Below the pieces are notes generated by a model, which saw nothing but the letters and a program-made list of their open reading frames with translations, made no database searches and was not told the origin of the DNA. The position numbers were made by a program, and so were the translations under genes. Source: Myxococcus xanthus (lineage in GTDB: Bacteria > Myxococcota > Myxococcia > Myxococcales > Myxococcaceae). Taken from it: a stretch of DNA of 64,000 nucleotides. Positions within the stretch are counted from its first letter, which is position 1. Every line of letters begins with the position of its first letter. Positions 41,915 through 50,897 of the stretch are shown in pieces. The stretch is from assembly GCF_900106535.1 (NCBI RefSeq), contig NZ_FNOH01000015.1, forward strand, positions 124,001-188,000, written 5' to 3'.

Positions 41915-44335
41915 ATGACCTTCTTCGATTCGCTCGCCGCGGATGTTCGCTTCGCGCTCCGCACCTTCCGCCGCTCACCCGGCTTCGTCGCCGCCGCCGT
42001 GATGTGCCTGGCGCTGGGTATTGGCGCCAACGCCGTCATCTTCAGCGTGGTTCACGGGGTCCTCCTCCGGCCGCTGCCGTACGCGGAACCCGAGCGGCTG
42101 GTTAGTCTCGTCGAGGTGCGCCCCCAGGGCTATGGCGGCCCGGTGTCCTGGCCCACGTTCTGGGCCTGGCGCCAACACAGCCCGGCCTTCGAACAGATGG
42201 CGGCATTCACAGGCGGCGGCGTCACCCTCCAGGCCCAGGATGCGCCTGAACGCCTCCAGGCTCTTCGCGGGACGGCTGACTTCTTCACGGTTCATGGCGT
42301 GCCGCCCTTGCTGGGCCGGACTTTCGCGCTCGACGAGGACCTGCCCGGCCAGGCCCCGGTCGCGGTCCTCAGCGAGCGCCTCTGGCGCGCCCGTTTTGGC
42401 GCCGACCCAGCCGTCCTCGGCCGTTCCGTGAGCCTGGATGGCCTGGCCCACACCGTCATTGGCGTGATGCCCGCGTCTTTCGATGCGTCCACCGACGTGT
42501 GGCTGCCCCTGGTGGCTCCGCCGGACGCCGCCGCTCGGACCCGGTCCACGGTGCTGACCCTCCGGGCCCGGCTGGCGCCAGGCGTTTCGCTGGCCTCCGC
42601 CGAGGCCCAGTTGAAGCAAGTCGCCGCGAACTCCGCGGCGGCCCAGGCGGAATCCCACCGGGACCGGAGCGCCCGGGTCATTCCGCTCGATGAAAGCCAG
42701 ACGCAGTCCTGGCGGGCGCCGCTCCAGGTCCTGCTGGGCGCCGTCGCCCTGGTGCTCCTCATCGCGTGTACGAACGTCGCGAATCTGCTGCTGGCCCGCG
42801 CGGGCACCCGGCGGCGCGAGCTGGCCGTTCGTCTGGCCCTGGGCGCCAGCCGGGCCCGGGTCGTCCAGCAGCTCCTGGTCGAAAGCCTCCTGCTGGCGTT
42901 CCTGGGCGGCGTGCTGGCGGCCTTGCTGGCGCGTTGGGGCCTGGACGCGCTGCTCGCCCTGGCGCCGGAGAGCCTGCCCCGGCGCCAGGACATCGTGTTG
43001 GACGGAACGGCCTTCCTGTTCCTCCTCGCAATCACCAGCGTCAGCGGCCTGGCCTTCGGGCTGCTTCCGGCCCTCCAGGTCTCCCGGCTGGACGTCCGTG
43101 GTGGGCTCGCCGCCGCGGGCGATGGCAGCACGGTGCCGGGTTTCGGCCGTCGCCTGGGGGCCTCGCTGGTGGTTGTGGAGATCGCCCTATCGCTGGTGCT
43201 GCTCGTCGGCGCGGGCCTGCTCGGACGCGGCTTTCTGCACCTGCTGGGGACTTCCACCGGACTTGCCCCTGGCCAGGTCCTCACGCTGCACCTGTCCATC
43301 CCAGACGACCGGTTCTTCAAGGATGGCGCCCTGGACGCGGAGCTGCCGGGACGGCTCTTGGAGCCGGTGCTGGAGGCGGTTCGCGCGCTCCCGGGCGTCA
43401 CCGCGGCGGGCATGACGTCCGTGCTCCCCATCCAACGGGCCTGGAACAACGCTCGGTATCAGCTCGAAGGAGCGCCTCTGCCAGAGCCCGGCGACGAACC
43501 TCGCGCCGAGCGCCGCGCCTCCAGTCCGGGCTACTTCGCCGCCATGGGCATCCCCCTTCGCCAGGGGCGCGATTTCACGTCCCTGGACGCCGCGCCGGAC
43601 CAGCCCGGCGTCGTCATCGTCAATGAAACCCTGGCCCGCCGGCACTTTCCGGCAGGAGGTGCCCTGGGCCACCAGCTGCGCATCGGGGCGACGCCGTACA
43701 CCATCGTCGGCGTCGTGGGCGATGTCCGCCAGGCGGGACTGGAGCGCGAACCGCTCGCCGAGTTCCACGTCCCCCATGGCAGGCCCTGGGGCGATGACGG
43801 GCTCGTCCTGGTCACGCGCACCTCGGTGCAGCCGGAGACGCTGCTGCCGGCCATCCAGGAGGCCATCCGCCGCGTGGATGGCACCGTGCCCGTCTACCGG
43901 GCGCTCACCCTGGAACAGGTCATCTCGCAATCCCTGGCGATGCGCAGACTCGTCCTGGGGCTGCTCGGCGGTTTTGCGGTCCTCGCCGTCCTGCTCGCCG
44001 CCTACGGCCTCTACGGGGTCATCTCGCTCCGGGTCGTCCAGCGCACGCGGGAGCTGGGCGTCCGGATGGCGCTCGGTGCCCGGCCCGCGGACGTGCTCCG
44101 GCTCGTCCTGGGCCAGGGCGCGGGCATGACAGCCGTGGGCCTCGGGGTGGGACTTGGGGCCGCGTGGGCCCTGTCCCAGGTACTCGCAAGCCAGCTTCAC
44201 GGCGTCAGCGCGCGGGATCCGTGGACGTTCGGGGCCGTGGCGGCGCTGCTGGCGGCCGTGGCGTTGCTCGCCTGTTGGATTCCGGCCCGGCGGGCGATAC
44301 GGATGGACCCGCTTCAGGCGCTCCGGAAGGAATGA
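41915..44335 (+). CDS. MacB/FtsX-type ABC permease of the ADOP class, without an ATPase
   Basis: An 806-residue protein with duplicated MacB-periplasmic plus FtsX permease units. The first is LALGIGANAVIFSVVHGVLL, then a periplasmic core and ACTNVANLLLARAGTRRREL. The second is GASLVVVEIALSLVLLVGAG, a second periplasmic core, then LYGVISLRVVQRTRELGVRM and WIPARRAIRMDPLQALRKE. This ~800-residue, duplicated layout is the Acidobacterial Duplicated Orphan Permease class. As the class name implies, no ABC ATPase gene is adjacent, and none occurs anywhere in the window. The substrate is unknown. ATG 41915 has no strong RBS. Confidence 0.85.
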   Translation: MTFFDSLAADVRFALRTFRRSPGFVAAAVMCLALGIGANAVIFSVVHGVLLRPLPYAEPERLVSLVEVRPQGYGGPVSWPTFWAWRQHSPAFEQMAAFTGGGVTLQAQDAPERLQALRGTADFFTVHGVPPLLGRTFALDEDLPGQAPVAVLSERLWRARFGADPAVLGRSVSLDGLAHTVIGVMPASFDASTDVWLPLVAPPDAAARTRSTVLTLRARLAPGVSLASAEAQLKQVAANSAAAQAESHRDRSARVIPLDESQTQSWRAPLQVLLGAVALVLLIACTNVANLLLARAGTRRRELAVRLALGASRARVVQQLLVESLLLAFLGGVLAALLARWGLDALLALAPESLPRRQDIVLDGTAFLFLLAITSVSGLAFGLLPALQVSRLDVRGGLAAAGDGSTVPGFGRRLGASLVVVEIALSLVLLVGAGLLGRGFLHLLGTSTGLAPGQVLTLHLSIPDDRFFKDGALDAELPGRLLEPVLEAVRALPGVTAAGMTSVLPIQRAWNNARYQLEGAPLPEPGDEPRAERRASSPGYFAAMGIPLRQGRDFTSLDAAPDQPGVVIVNETLARRHFPAGGALGHQLRIGATPYTIVGVVGDVRQAGLEREPLAEFHVPHGRPWGDDGLVLVTRTSVQPETLLPAIQEAIRRVDGTVPVYRALTLEQVISQSLAMRRLVLGLLGGFAVLAVLLAAYGLYGVISLRVVQRTRELGVRMALGARPADVLRLVLGQGAGMTAVGLGVGLGAAWALSQVLASQLHGVSARDPWTFGAVAALLAAVALLACWIPARRAIRMDPLQALRKE

Positions 44336-44550
44336 CGTCGGGACTTCCGCGTCCCATGCGCGGGATGCGGAATCCCAGTCATGGAACGCCGCCGGATGAC
44401 ACGTCGCGTTGACGGGAAATCCAGACGCGAATGCGACTTTTTCCTCCGCGTCACGTTGTTCCTCATTGGGCCTGGTTCAAGGCCGGTTTCTCCTCGGAAT
44501 CCAACCTCTGGCGGCGGGAATCAGAAGCCTGCTCGCATGTTGGGTTCCCC

Positions 44551-44571
44551 GGGAAATCTTCCCTGTTTTTT
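44551..44571 (+). terminator. Short hairpin with T-run between permease and peptidase genes
   Basis: GGGAA/TTCCC (loop ATC, 44551-44563) is followed by TG and six T. It lies 215 bases after the permease stop. The stem is only 5 bp, so it is a weak terminator. The rest of the 304-base gap 44336-44639 shows only a GGCCT/AGGCC hairpin near 44468 and no gene. Confidence 0.5.
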
Positions 44572-44639
44572 ACTGGCTTGACCCAGCCATGAGCTTCCCG
44601 CAGAACCGCGACACTCATGGCCCTGGAAAGGACCGTTTC

Positions 44640-46733
44640 ATGAAGCGTTTGTTCGTGATTGCCACCCTCCTCGGCGCGGCTCCCGCGATGGCCGACGAGG
44701 GCATGTGGACCTACAACAACTTTCCCTCCGCGAAGGTGAAGGAGAAGTACGGCTTCGAGCCTTCCCAGCAGTGGCTGGACAACGTGCGCCTGTCCTCGGC
44801 GCGTCTGGCGGGTGGATGCTCGGCCAGCTTCGTGTCCGCCAACGGCCTGGTGATGACGAATCACCACTGCGCGCGCGGCTGCATCGACCAGCTCTCCACG
44901 GCGAAGAAGGACTACATCGCCAACGGTTTCTACGCGAAGGCGCAGGGCGAGGAGACCCAGTGTCCGGCGATGGAGATCAACCAGCTGGTCAAGATCACCG
45001 ACGTCACGGAGACGCTGAACAAGGCCACCCAGGGCCTGACCGGTAAGAAGTACGCTGACACGCTGAAGGCGAAGATGTCCGAGCTGGAGCAGGCCTGCTC
45101 CGCCGGCAACGCCAAGGCGCGCTGTGACGTGGTCACCCTGTACCAGGGCGGCCAGTACAACCTCTACGAGTACAAGCGCTTCCAGGACGTCCGCCTGGTG
45201 ATGGCGCCCGAGCACGCCATCGCGTTCTTCGGCGGCGACCCGGACAACTTCGAGTTCCCCCGCTACGACCTCGACGTGACGTTCCTGCGCGTCTACGAGG
45301 ACGGCAAGCCGGCGACGACGAACAATTTCTTCAAGTGGTCCGACAAGGGCGCTCAGGAAGGCGAGCTGACCTTCATCTCCGGCCACCCGGGCCGCACCTC
45401 GCGTGGCCTCACCATCGCGGAGCTGGAGTTCCAGCGTGACGTGGTGCTGCCCAAGACGCTGATGACGCTCTCCGAGATGCGCGGCATGCTGACGGAGTTC
45501 GGCCGCCGTGGCGCCGAGCAGCGCCGCATCTCCACCAACCTGCTGTTCGGCGTGGAGAACTCGGTGAAGGCGCTCAAGGGCCGTCACGAGGCCCTGCTGG
45601 ACAAGACGTTCTTCGCGCAGAAGGTCGCCGCGGAGCAGGATCTGCGCAAGAAGGTCGAAGCCAACCCGGAGATGAAGAAGAAGTACGCCGCGGCGTGGGA
45701 TGAGATCGCCAAGGCCCAGGCGCAGCTGCGCAACATCCGTCAGGACCTGACGTTCATGGAGAACGGCGGCGGCCTGTCCTCCACGCTCTTCCAGGTGGCC
45801 CGCACGCTGGTGCGCGGCGCCGAGGAGTTCCCGAAGGCGAACGGCGAGCGTCTGCGTGAGTTCAACCAGGCCAACGTCCCGGCGCTGGAGGCCCAGCTGT
45901 TCAGCCCGGCGCCTGTCTACCCGGAGCTGGAGATTGCCCGCCTGACGTTCAGCCTCACCAAGATGCGCGAGGAGCTGGGCTCCGACCACCCCTTCGTGAA
46001 GAAGGTGCTGGGCAAGGAGTCCCCGGAGAAGCTGGCCGCCCGGTTGGTGAAGGGCACCAAGCTGCGCGACGTGAAGGCCCGCCAGGCGCTCTACAAGGGC
46101 GGCAAGGCGGCCATCGCGGCCTCCAAGGACCCGATGATCCAGCTGGCCGTCGCGCTGGACCCGGACATGCGCGCCGTCCGCAAGTCGTACGAGGAGAACG
46201 TGGAGTCCGTCATCCGCAAGAACAGCGAGCTGGTGGCCAAGTCCAAGTTCGAAATCTACGGCACCAACCAGTACCCGGACGCGACGTTCAGCCTGCGCCT
46301 GTCCTACGGCGCGGTGAAGGGCTACTCGGAGAACGGCAAGCAGGTCAGCCCCATCACCCAGATGGCGGGCACCTTCGAGCACGCCACGGGTGAGGAGCCC
46401 TTCGCGCTGCCGAAGTCCTGGCTGAAGAACGAGAAGGCGCTGGACGGCACCACGCCGATGAACTTCGTCTCCACCAACGACATCATCGGTGGCAACTCCG
46501 GCTCGCCGGTCATCAACAAGGACGCGGAGATCGTCGGCATCGTGTTCGACGGCAACATCCAGTCCCTGGGCGGCGAGTACGGCTTCGACGAGAGCGTCAA
46601 CCGCTCGGTCAGCGTCCACAGCCAGGCCATCATCGAGTCGCTGACGAAGATCTACGGCGCCACGCGGCTGCTCGAGGAGCTGCGTCCCGGCAGCACCAAG
46701 GTCCCGCCCGTGAAGGCCAGCCCGGCGAAGTAA
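44640..46733 (+). CDS. S46-family serine peptidase (dipeptidyl-peptidase 7/11 type)
   Basis: A 697-residue exported protein. The signal peptide MKRLFVIATLLGAAPAMA is followed by the S46 trypsin-like fold: GGCSASFVSANGLVMTNHHC (catalytic His), AFFGGDPDNFEFPRYDLDVT (acid member) and STNDIIGGNSGSPVINKDAE (catalytic Ser). S46 enzymes remove dipeptides from peptide N-termini; DPP7 prefers hydrophobic and DPP11 acidic penultimate residues. AAGGA precedes ATG 44640; the ORF is open upstream but without family character. A protein-degrading predator would use it for peptide feeding, which is inference. Confidence 0.9.
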   Translation: MKRLFVIATLLGAAPAMADEGMWTYNNFPSAKVKEKYGFEPSQQWLDNVRLSSARLAGGCSASFVSANGLVMTNHHCARGCIDQLSTAKKDYIANGFYAKAQGEETQCPAMEINQLVKITDVTETLNKATQGLTGKKYADTLKAKMSELEQACSAGNAKARCDVVTLYQGGQYNLYEYKRFQDVRLVMAPEHAIAFFGGDPDNFEFPRYDLDVTFLRVYEDGKPATTNNFFKWSDKGAQEGELTFISGHPGRTSRGLTIAELEFQRDVVLPKTLMTLSEMRGMLTEFGRRGAEQRRISTNLLFGVENSVKALKGRHEALLDKTFFAQKVAAEQDLRKKVEANPEMKKKYAAAWDEIAKAQAQLRNIRQDLTFMENGGGLSSTLFQVARTLVRGAEEFPKANGERLREFNQANVPALEAQLFSPAPVYPELEIARLTFSLTKMREELGSDHPFVKKVLGKESPEKLAARLVKGTKLRDVKARQALYKGGKAAIAASKDPMIQLAVALDPDMRAVRKSYEENVESVIRKNSELVAKSKFEIYGTNQYPDATFSLRLSYGAVKGYSENGKQVSPITQMAGTFEHATGEEPFALPKSWLKNEKALDGTTPMNFVSTNDIIGGNSGSPVINKDAEIVGIVFDGNIQSLGGEYGFDESVNRSVSVHSQAIIESLTKIYGATRLLEELRPGSTKVPPVKASPAK

Positions 46734-46790
46734 TGCCTTCGGGCGAAGATGGGGGCCCCGGCGCGGTCGGCCAGGGCCCCTGAAACACGA

Positions 46791-46827
46791 AGAGGCTGCC
46801 CGGCACATGTCCCGGGCAGCCTCTTTC
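46791..46827. terminator. Strong 13-bp terminator hairpin between peptidase and guaA
   Basis: AGAGGCTGCCCGG (46791-46803) pairs perfectly with CCGGGCAGCCTCT (46812-46824), followed on the plus strand by TTC. It serves the convergent ends of the peptidase gene and guaA. Confidence 0.75.
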
Positions 46828-46832
46828 GCGTC

Positions 46833-46849
46833 AGGGCGTCAAACGCCCT
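46833..46849. terminator. Second hairpin next to guaA stop
   Basis: AGGGCGT/ACGCCCT, perfect 7 bp with loop CAA. It lies directly downstream of the guaA stop on the minus strand and precedes the larger hairpin. Confidence 0.45.
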
Positions 46850-46855
46850 ACCGCC

Positions 46856-48409
<1,554 letters not shown>

Positions 48410-48510
48410 CTGGGAGTCTCCAAGAGGGGCGTCGTTGACGGCTGGGGGCCCTTATCGCTACAAACTTCCGGAATACAACGCCCAAGTACCTTCAATTGTT
48501 CGAGGCCTGG

Positions 48511-49143
48511 ATGCTCCGCCGCCTGTCCGCCCCTACCGCTGCTGCGACCCTACTCCTGCTGTCCGCCTCCGGATGCGTGAAGGAGATCTCCTCGGATGAG
48601 CGGCTGGACCGCGAAACCCAGAATCTCTCCGCGAAGGAGATGCCGGGTGCGGCCGAGCTGGAGAAGCTCACCTGTGAGGACTCCACCGAGGCGCTCATCA
48701 AGGCACGCAATGTGAACCGGCCGGAGACGGACCGGCTGGTGGACTACATCGAGCTGTACTCCTCCCTCCGCAAGCGGACCGCCACGTTCGAGGATGCGAT
48801 GAACCGCAACCCGGACCTGAGCTACCGCGAGGGCACCCAGCACCTGGTCAACGCCAAGGACAACTGCATCCAGCAGACGGCCGACGTCCGGGTGGAGTTC
48901 GAGACCTACATGCGGGAGCTGGTGGGCGTGCCCACCGTCCAGGAAATCAAGGGCGGCAACACCGTCACCATCGCCCGGCTCGACTTCAACACCCTGCGCC
49001 AGGCCATCGAGACGCTGGAGCCGGACGACAAGGACACGCTGCTCAACCAGGTGAACGCCGCGGAGAAGCGCGTGGCCCCGTCGACCCCCGCGGGCGATGA
49101 GTCCGCCCCCGCGTCGGGTGGTGGCCGCAAGCGCGGCCGGTAA
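48511..49143 (+). CDS. Hypothetical lipoprotein between guaA and guaB
   Basis: A 210-residue protein. The signal peptide (TAAATLLLLSASGC) has lipobox SASGC. The mature part is charged and helical (ERLDRETQNLSAKEM; VDYIELYSSLRKRTATFEDA) with cysteines in EKLTCEDST and AKDNCIQQTADV, and a Gly/Arg tail. GAGG precedes ATG 48511. No domain recognised. Confidence 0.65.
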   Translation: MLRRLSAPTAAATLLLLSASGCVKEISSDERLDRETQNLSAKEMPGAAELEKLTCEDSTEALIKARNVNRPETDRLVDYIELYSSLRKRTATFEDAMNRNPDLSYREGTQHLVNAKDNCIQQTADVRVEFETYMRELVGVPTVQEIKGGNTVTIARLDFNTLRQAIETLEPDDKDTLLNQVNAAEKRVAPSTPAGDESAPASGGGRKRGR

Positions 49144-49177
49144 GTACGCGCTCCGGCCGTTTCTGGCTGGACACCCA

Positions 49178-49207
49178 GGGCCCCGCCGAGAGGCGCGGGC
49201 CCTTTTT
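49178..49207 (+). terminator. Rho-independent terminator after lipoprotein gene
   Basis: GGGCCCCGCC and GGCGCGGGCCC pair with one bulge around GAGA, followed by TTTTT (49203-49207). Confidence 0.75.
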
Positions 49208-49265
49208 CATGGCATCAGGACGCGGAGCGGGAGGACGGGCCACCGCGCTCCTGGCGCCCTCCGGA

Positions 49266-50723
49266 CTACCCGACGCGGTAGTTCGGTGCTTCCTCGGTGA
49301 TGATGACGTCGTGCACGTGGCTCTCCTTGAGCCCGGCCGAGGTGATGCGGACGAAGGTGGCCTGGGTGCGCAGCTCGTCGATGGTGCGGCAGCCCACGTA
49401 GCCCATGCCGCTGCGGATGCCGCCCAGCATCTGGTGGACGTTCATCGCCAGGGTGCCCTTGTACGGCACGCGGCCCTCGATGCCCTCGGGCACCAGCTTC
49501 ACGGCCTCCACGTCCGCCTGGAAGTAGCGGTCCTTGGCGCCCTGCTTCATGGCGCCCAGGCTGCCCATGCCGCGGTAGCTCTTGTAGCTGCGGCCCTGGT
49601 ACAGGATGACGTCGCCCGGGGACTCCTCGGTGCCTGCGAAGAGCGAGCCGACCATCACCGTGTTGGCGCCCGCGGCCAGCGCCTTGACGATGTCGCCCGA
49701 GTACTTGATGCCGCCGTCGGAGATGATGGGCACGTCGTGCTTCTGGGCCTCGCGGACGCAGTCATCCACGGCCGTCACCTGGGGCACGCCCACGCCGGCC
49801 ACCACGCGGGTGGTGCAGATGGAGCCGGGGCCGATGCCCACCTTCACCGCGTCCACGCCGGCCTGGATGAGCGCGCGGGTGGCCTCGGCGGTGGCGACGT
49901 TGCCGGCGATGAGCTCGAAGCCCTGGAAGTTCTTCCGGGTGTCGCGCACGCCATCCAGCACCGCGGTGGAGTGACCGTGCGCGGTGTCCACGACGATGAC
50001 GTCCACGCCGGCCTTGATGAGCGCCTCCACGCGGGCCTCGCGGTCCGCGGACACACCCACGGCGGCGGCGCACAGCAGGCGGCCCATGCCGTCCTTGGCC
50101 GCGTTGGGGTGCGTGCGGCGCTTCTCGATGTCCTTGATGGTGATGAGGCCCTTGAGCTCGAAGGCGTCATTGACGACGAGGAGCTTCTCGATGCGGTGCT
50201 CGTGCAGCAGCTTCTGCGCATCTTCCTGCGTGATGCCTTCGCGGCCGGTGACGAGCTTGCGCGTCATCATCGACTCCACCGTCTGGGTGAAGTTGGTCTC
50301 GAAGCGCACGTCGCGGCTGGTGACGATGCCCACCAGTCGCTGGCCCTTCACCACCGGGATGCCGGACACGCCGTGAAGGCGCATCAGCTCCAGCGCGCGG
50401 CCCAGCGGGGCCTCCGGTTCGATGGTGACGGGGTCCACCACCATGCCGCTTTCGAACTTCTTGACCTTGAGGACCTCGAGCGCCTGCTGCTCGGGCGTCA
50501 TGTTCTTGTGGATGACACCAATGCCGCCCTCCTGGGCCATGGCGATGGCGGTCCGGGACTCCGTGACGGTGTCCATGGCCGCCGACAGGAGGGGGATGTT
50601 GAGACGGAGATTGCGAGTGAGCCGGGTCGTCAGGTCGACGTCCTTGGGGACGACCGAGCTCTCGCCCGGGACCAGCAGGACGTCGTCGAAAGTGAGGGCG
50701 AGCCGGATATCGGGGTTGAGCAT
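49266..50723 (-). CDS. guaB: IMP dehydrogenase
   Basis: A 485-residue enzyme oxidising IMP to XMP, the committed step of GMP synthesis. It has LTFDDVLLVPGESSVVPKDV, two CBS domains (ESMMTRKLVTGREGITQEDA and neighbours), GIGPGSICTTRVVAGVGVPQ with catalytic Cys, and the flap SYRGMGSLGAMKQGAKDRYF. ATG 50723 with GGGAG upstream gives the canonical N-terminus; the ORF is open to 51218 only as read-through. It diverges from the PilZ-Hsp70 gene. Confidence 0.97.
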   Translation of the reverse strand: MLNPDIRLALTFDDVLLVPGESSVVPKDVDLTTRLTRNLRLNIPLLSAAMDTVTESRTAIAMAQEGGIGVIHKNMTPEQQALEVLKVKKFESGMVVDPVTIEPEAPLGRALELMRLHGVSGIPVVKGQRLVGIVTSRDVRFETNFTQTVESMMTRKLVTGREGITQEDAQKLLHEHRIEKLLVVNDAFELKGLITIKDIEKRRTHPNAAKDGMGRLLCAAAVGVSADREARVEALIKAGVDVIVVDTAHGHSTAVLDGVRDTRKNFQGFELIAGNVATAEATRALIQAGVDAVKVGIGPGSICTTRVVAGVGVPQVTAVDDCVREAQKHDVPIISDGGIKYSGDIVKALAAGANTVMVGSLFAGTEESPGDVILYQGRSYKSYRGMGSLGAMKQGAKDRYFQADVEAVKLVPEGIEGRVPYKGTLAMNVHQMLGGIRSGMGYVGCRTIDELRTQATFVRITSAGLKESHVHDVIITEEAPNYRVG

Positions 50724-50897
50724 GAGCGGCGCTCCCGTGGGCAGGTGCCCGCGGGGCACCACAGCCCGCGGGTGCGGTTCCATACGAGGTACGCTGCCCC
50801 GGCGCAACGGAGAAGGGCGCTGATTTTGACGCCCGTTCCCTCGGAGTTCGGGCGATAATCGCAACCCAGTATCCCCTCGCGTCTCAGGAACCGGGCA

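Noticed and set aside
44463..46808. 781-codon minus-strand frame opposite the S46 peptidase
   Set aside because: The plus strand has a signal peptide and the full S46 catalytic motifs. The antisense frame is a GC-codon artefact.
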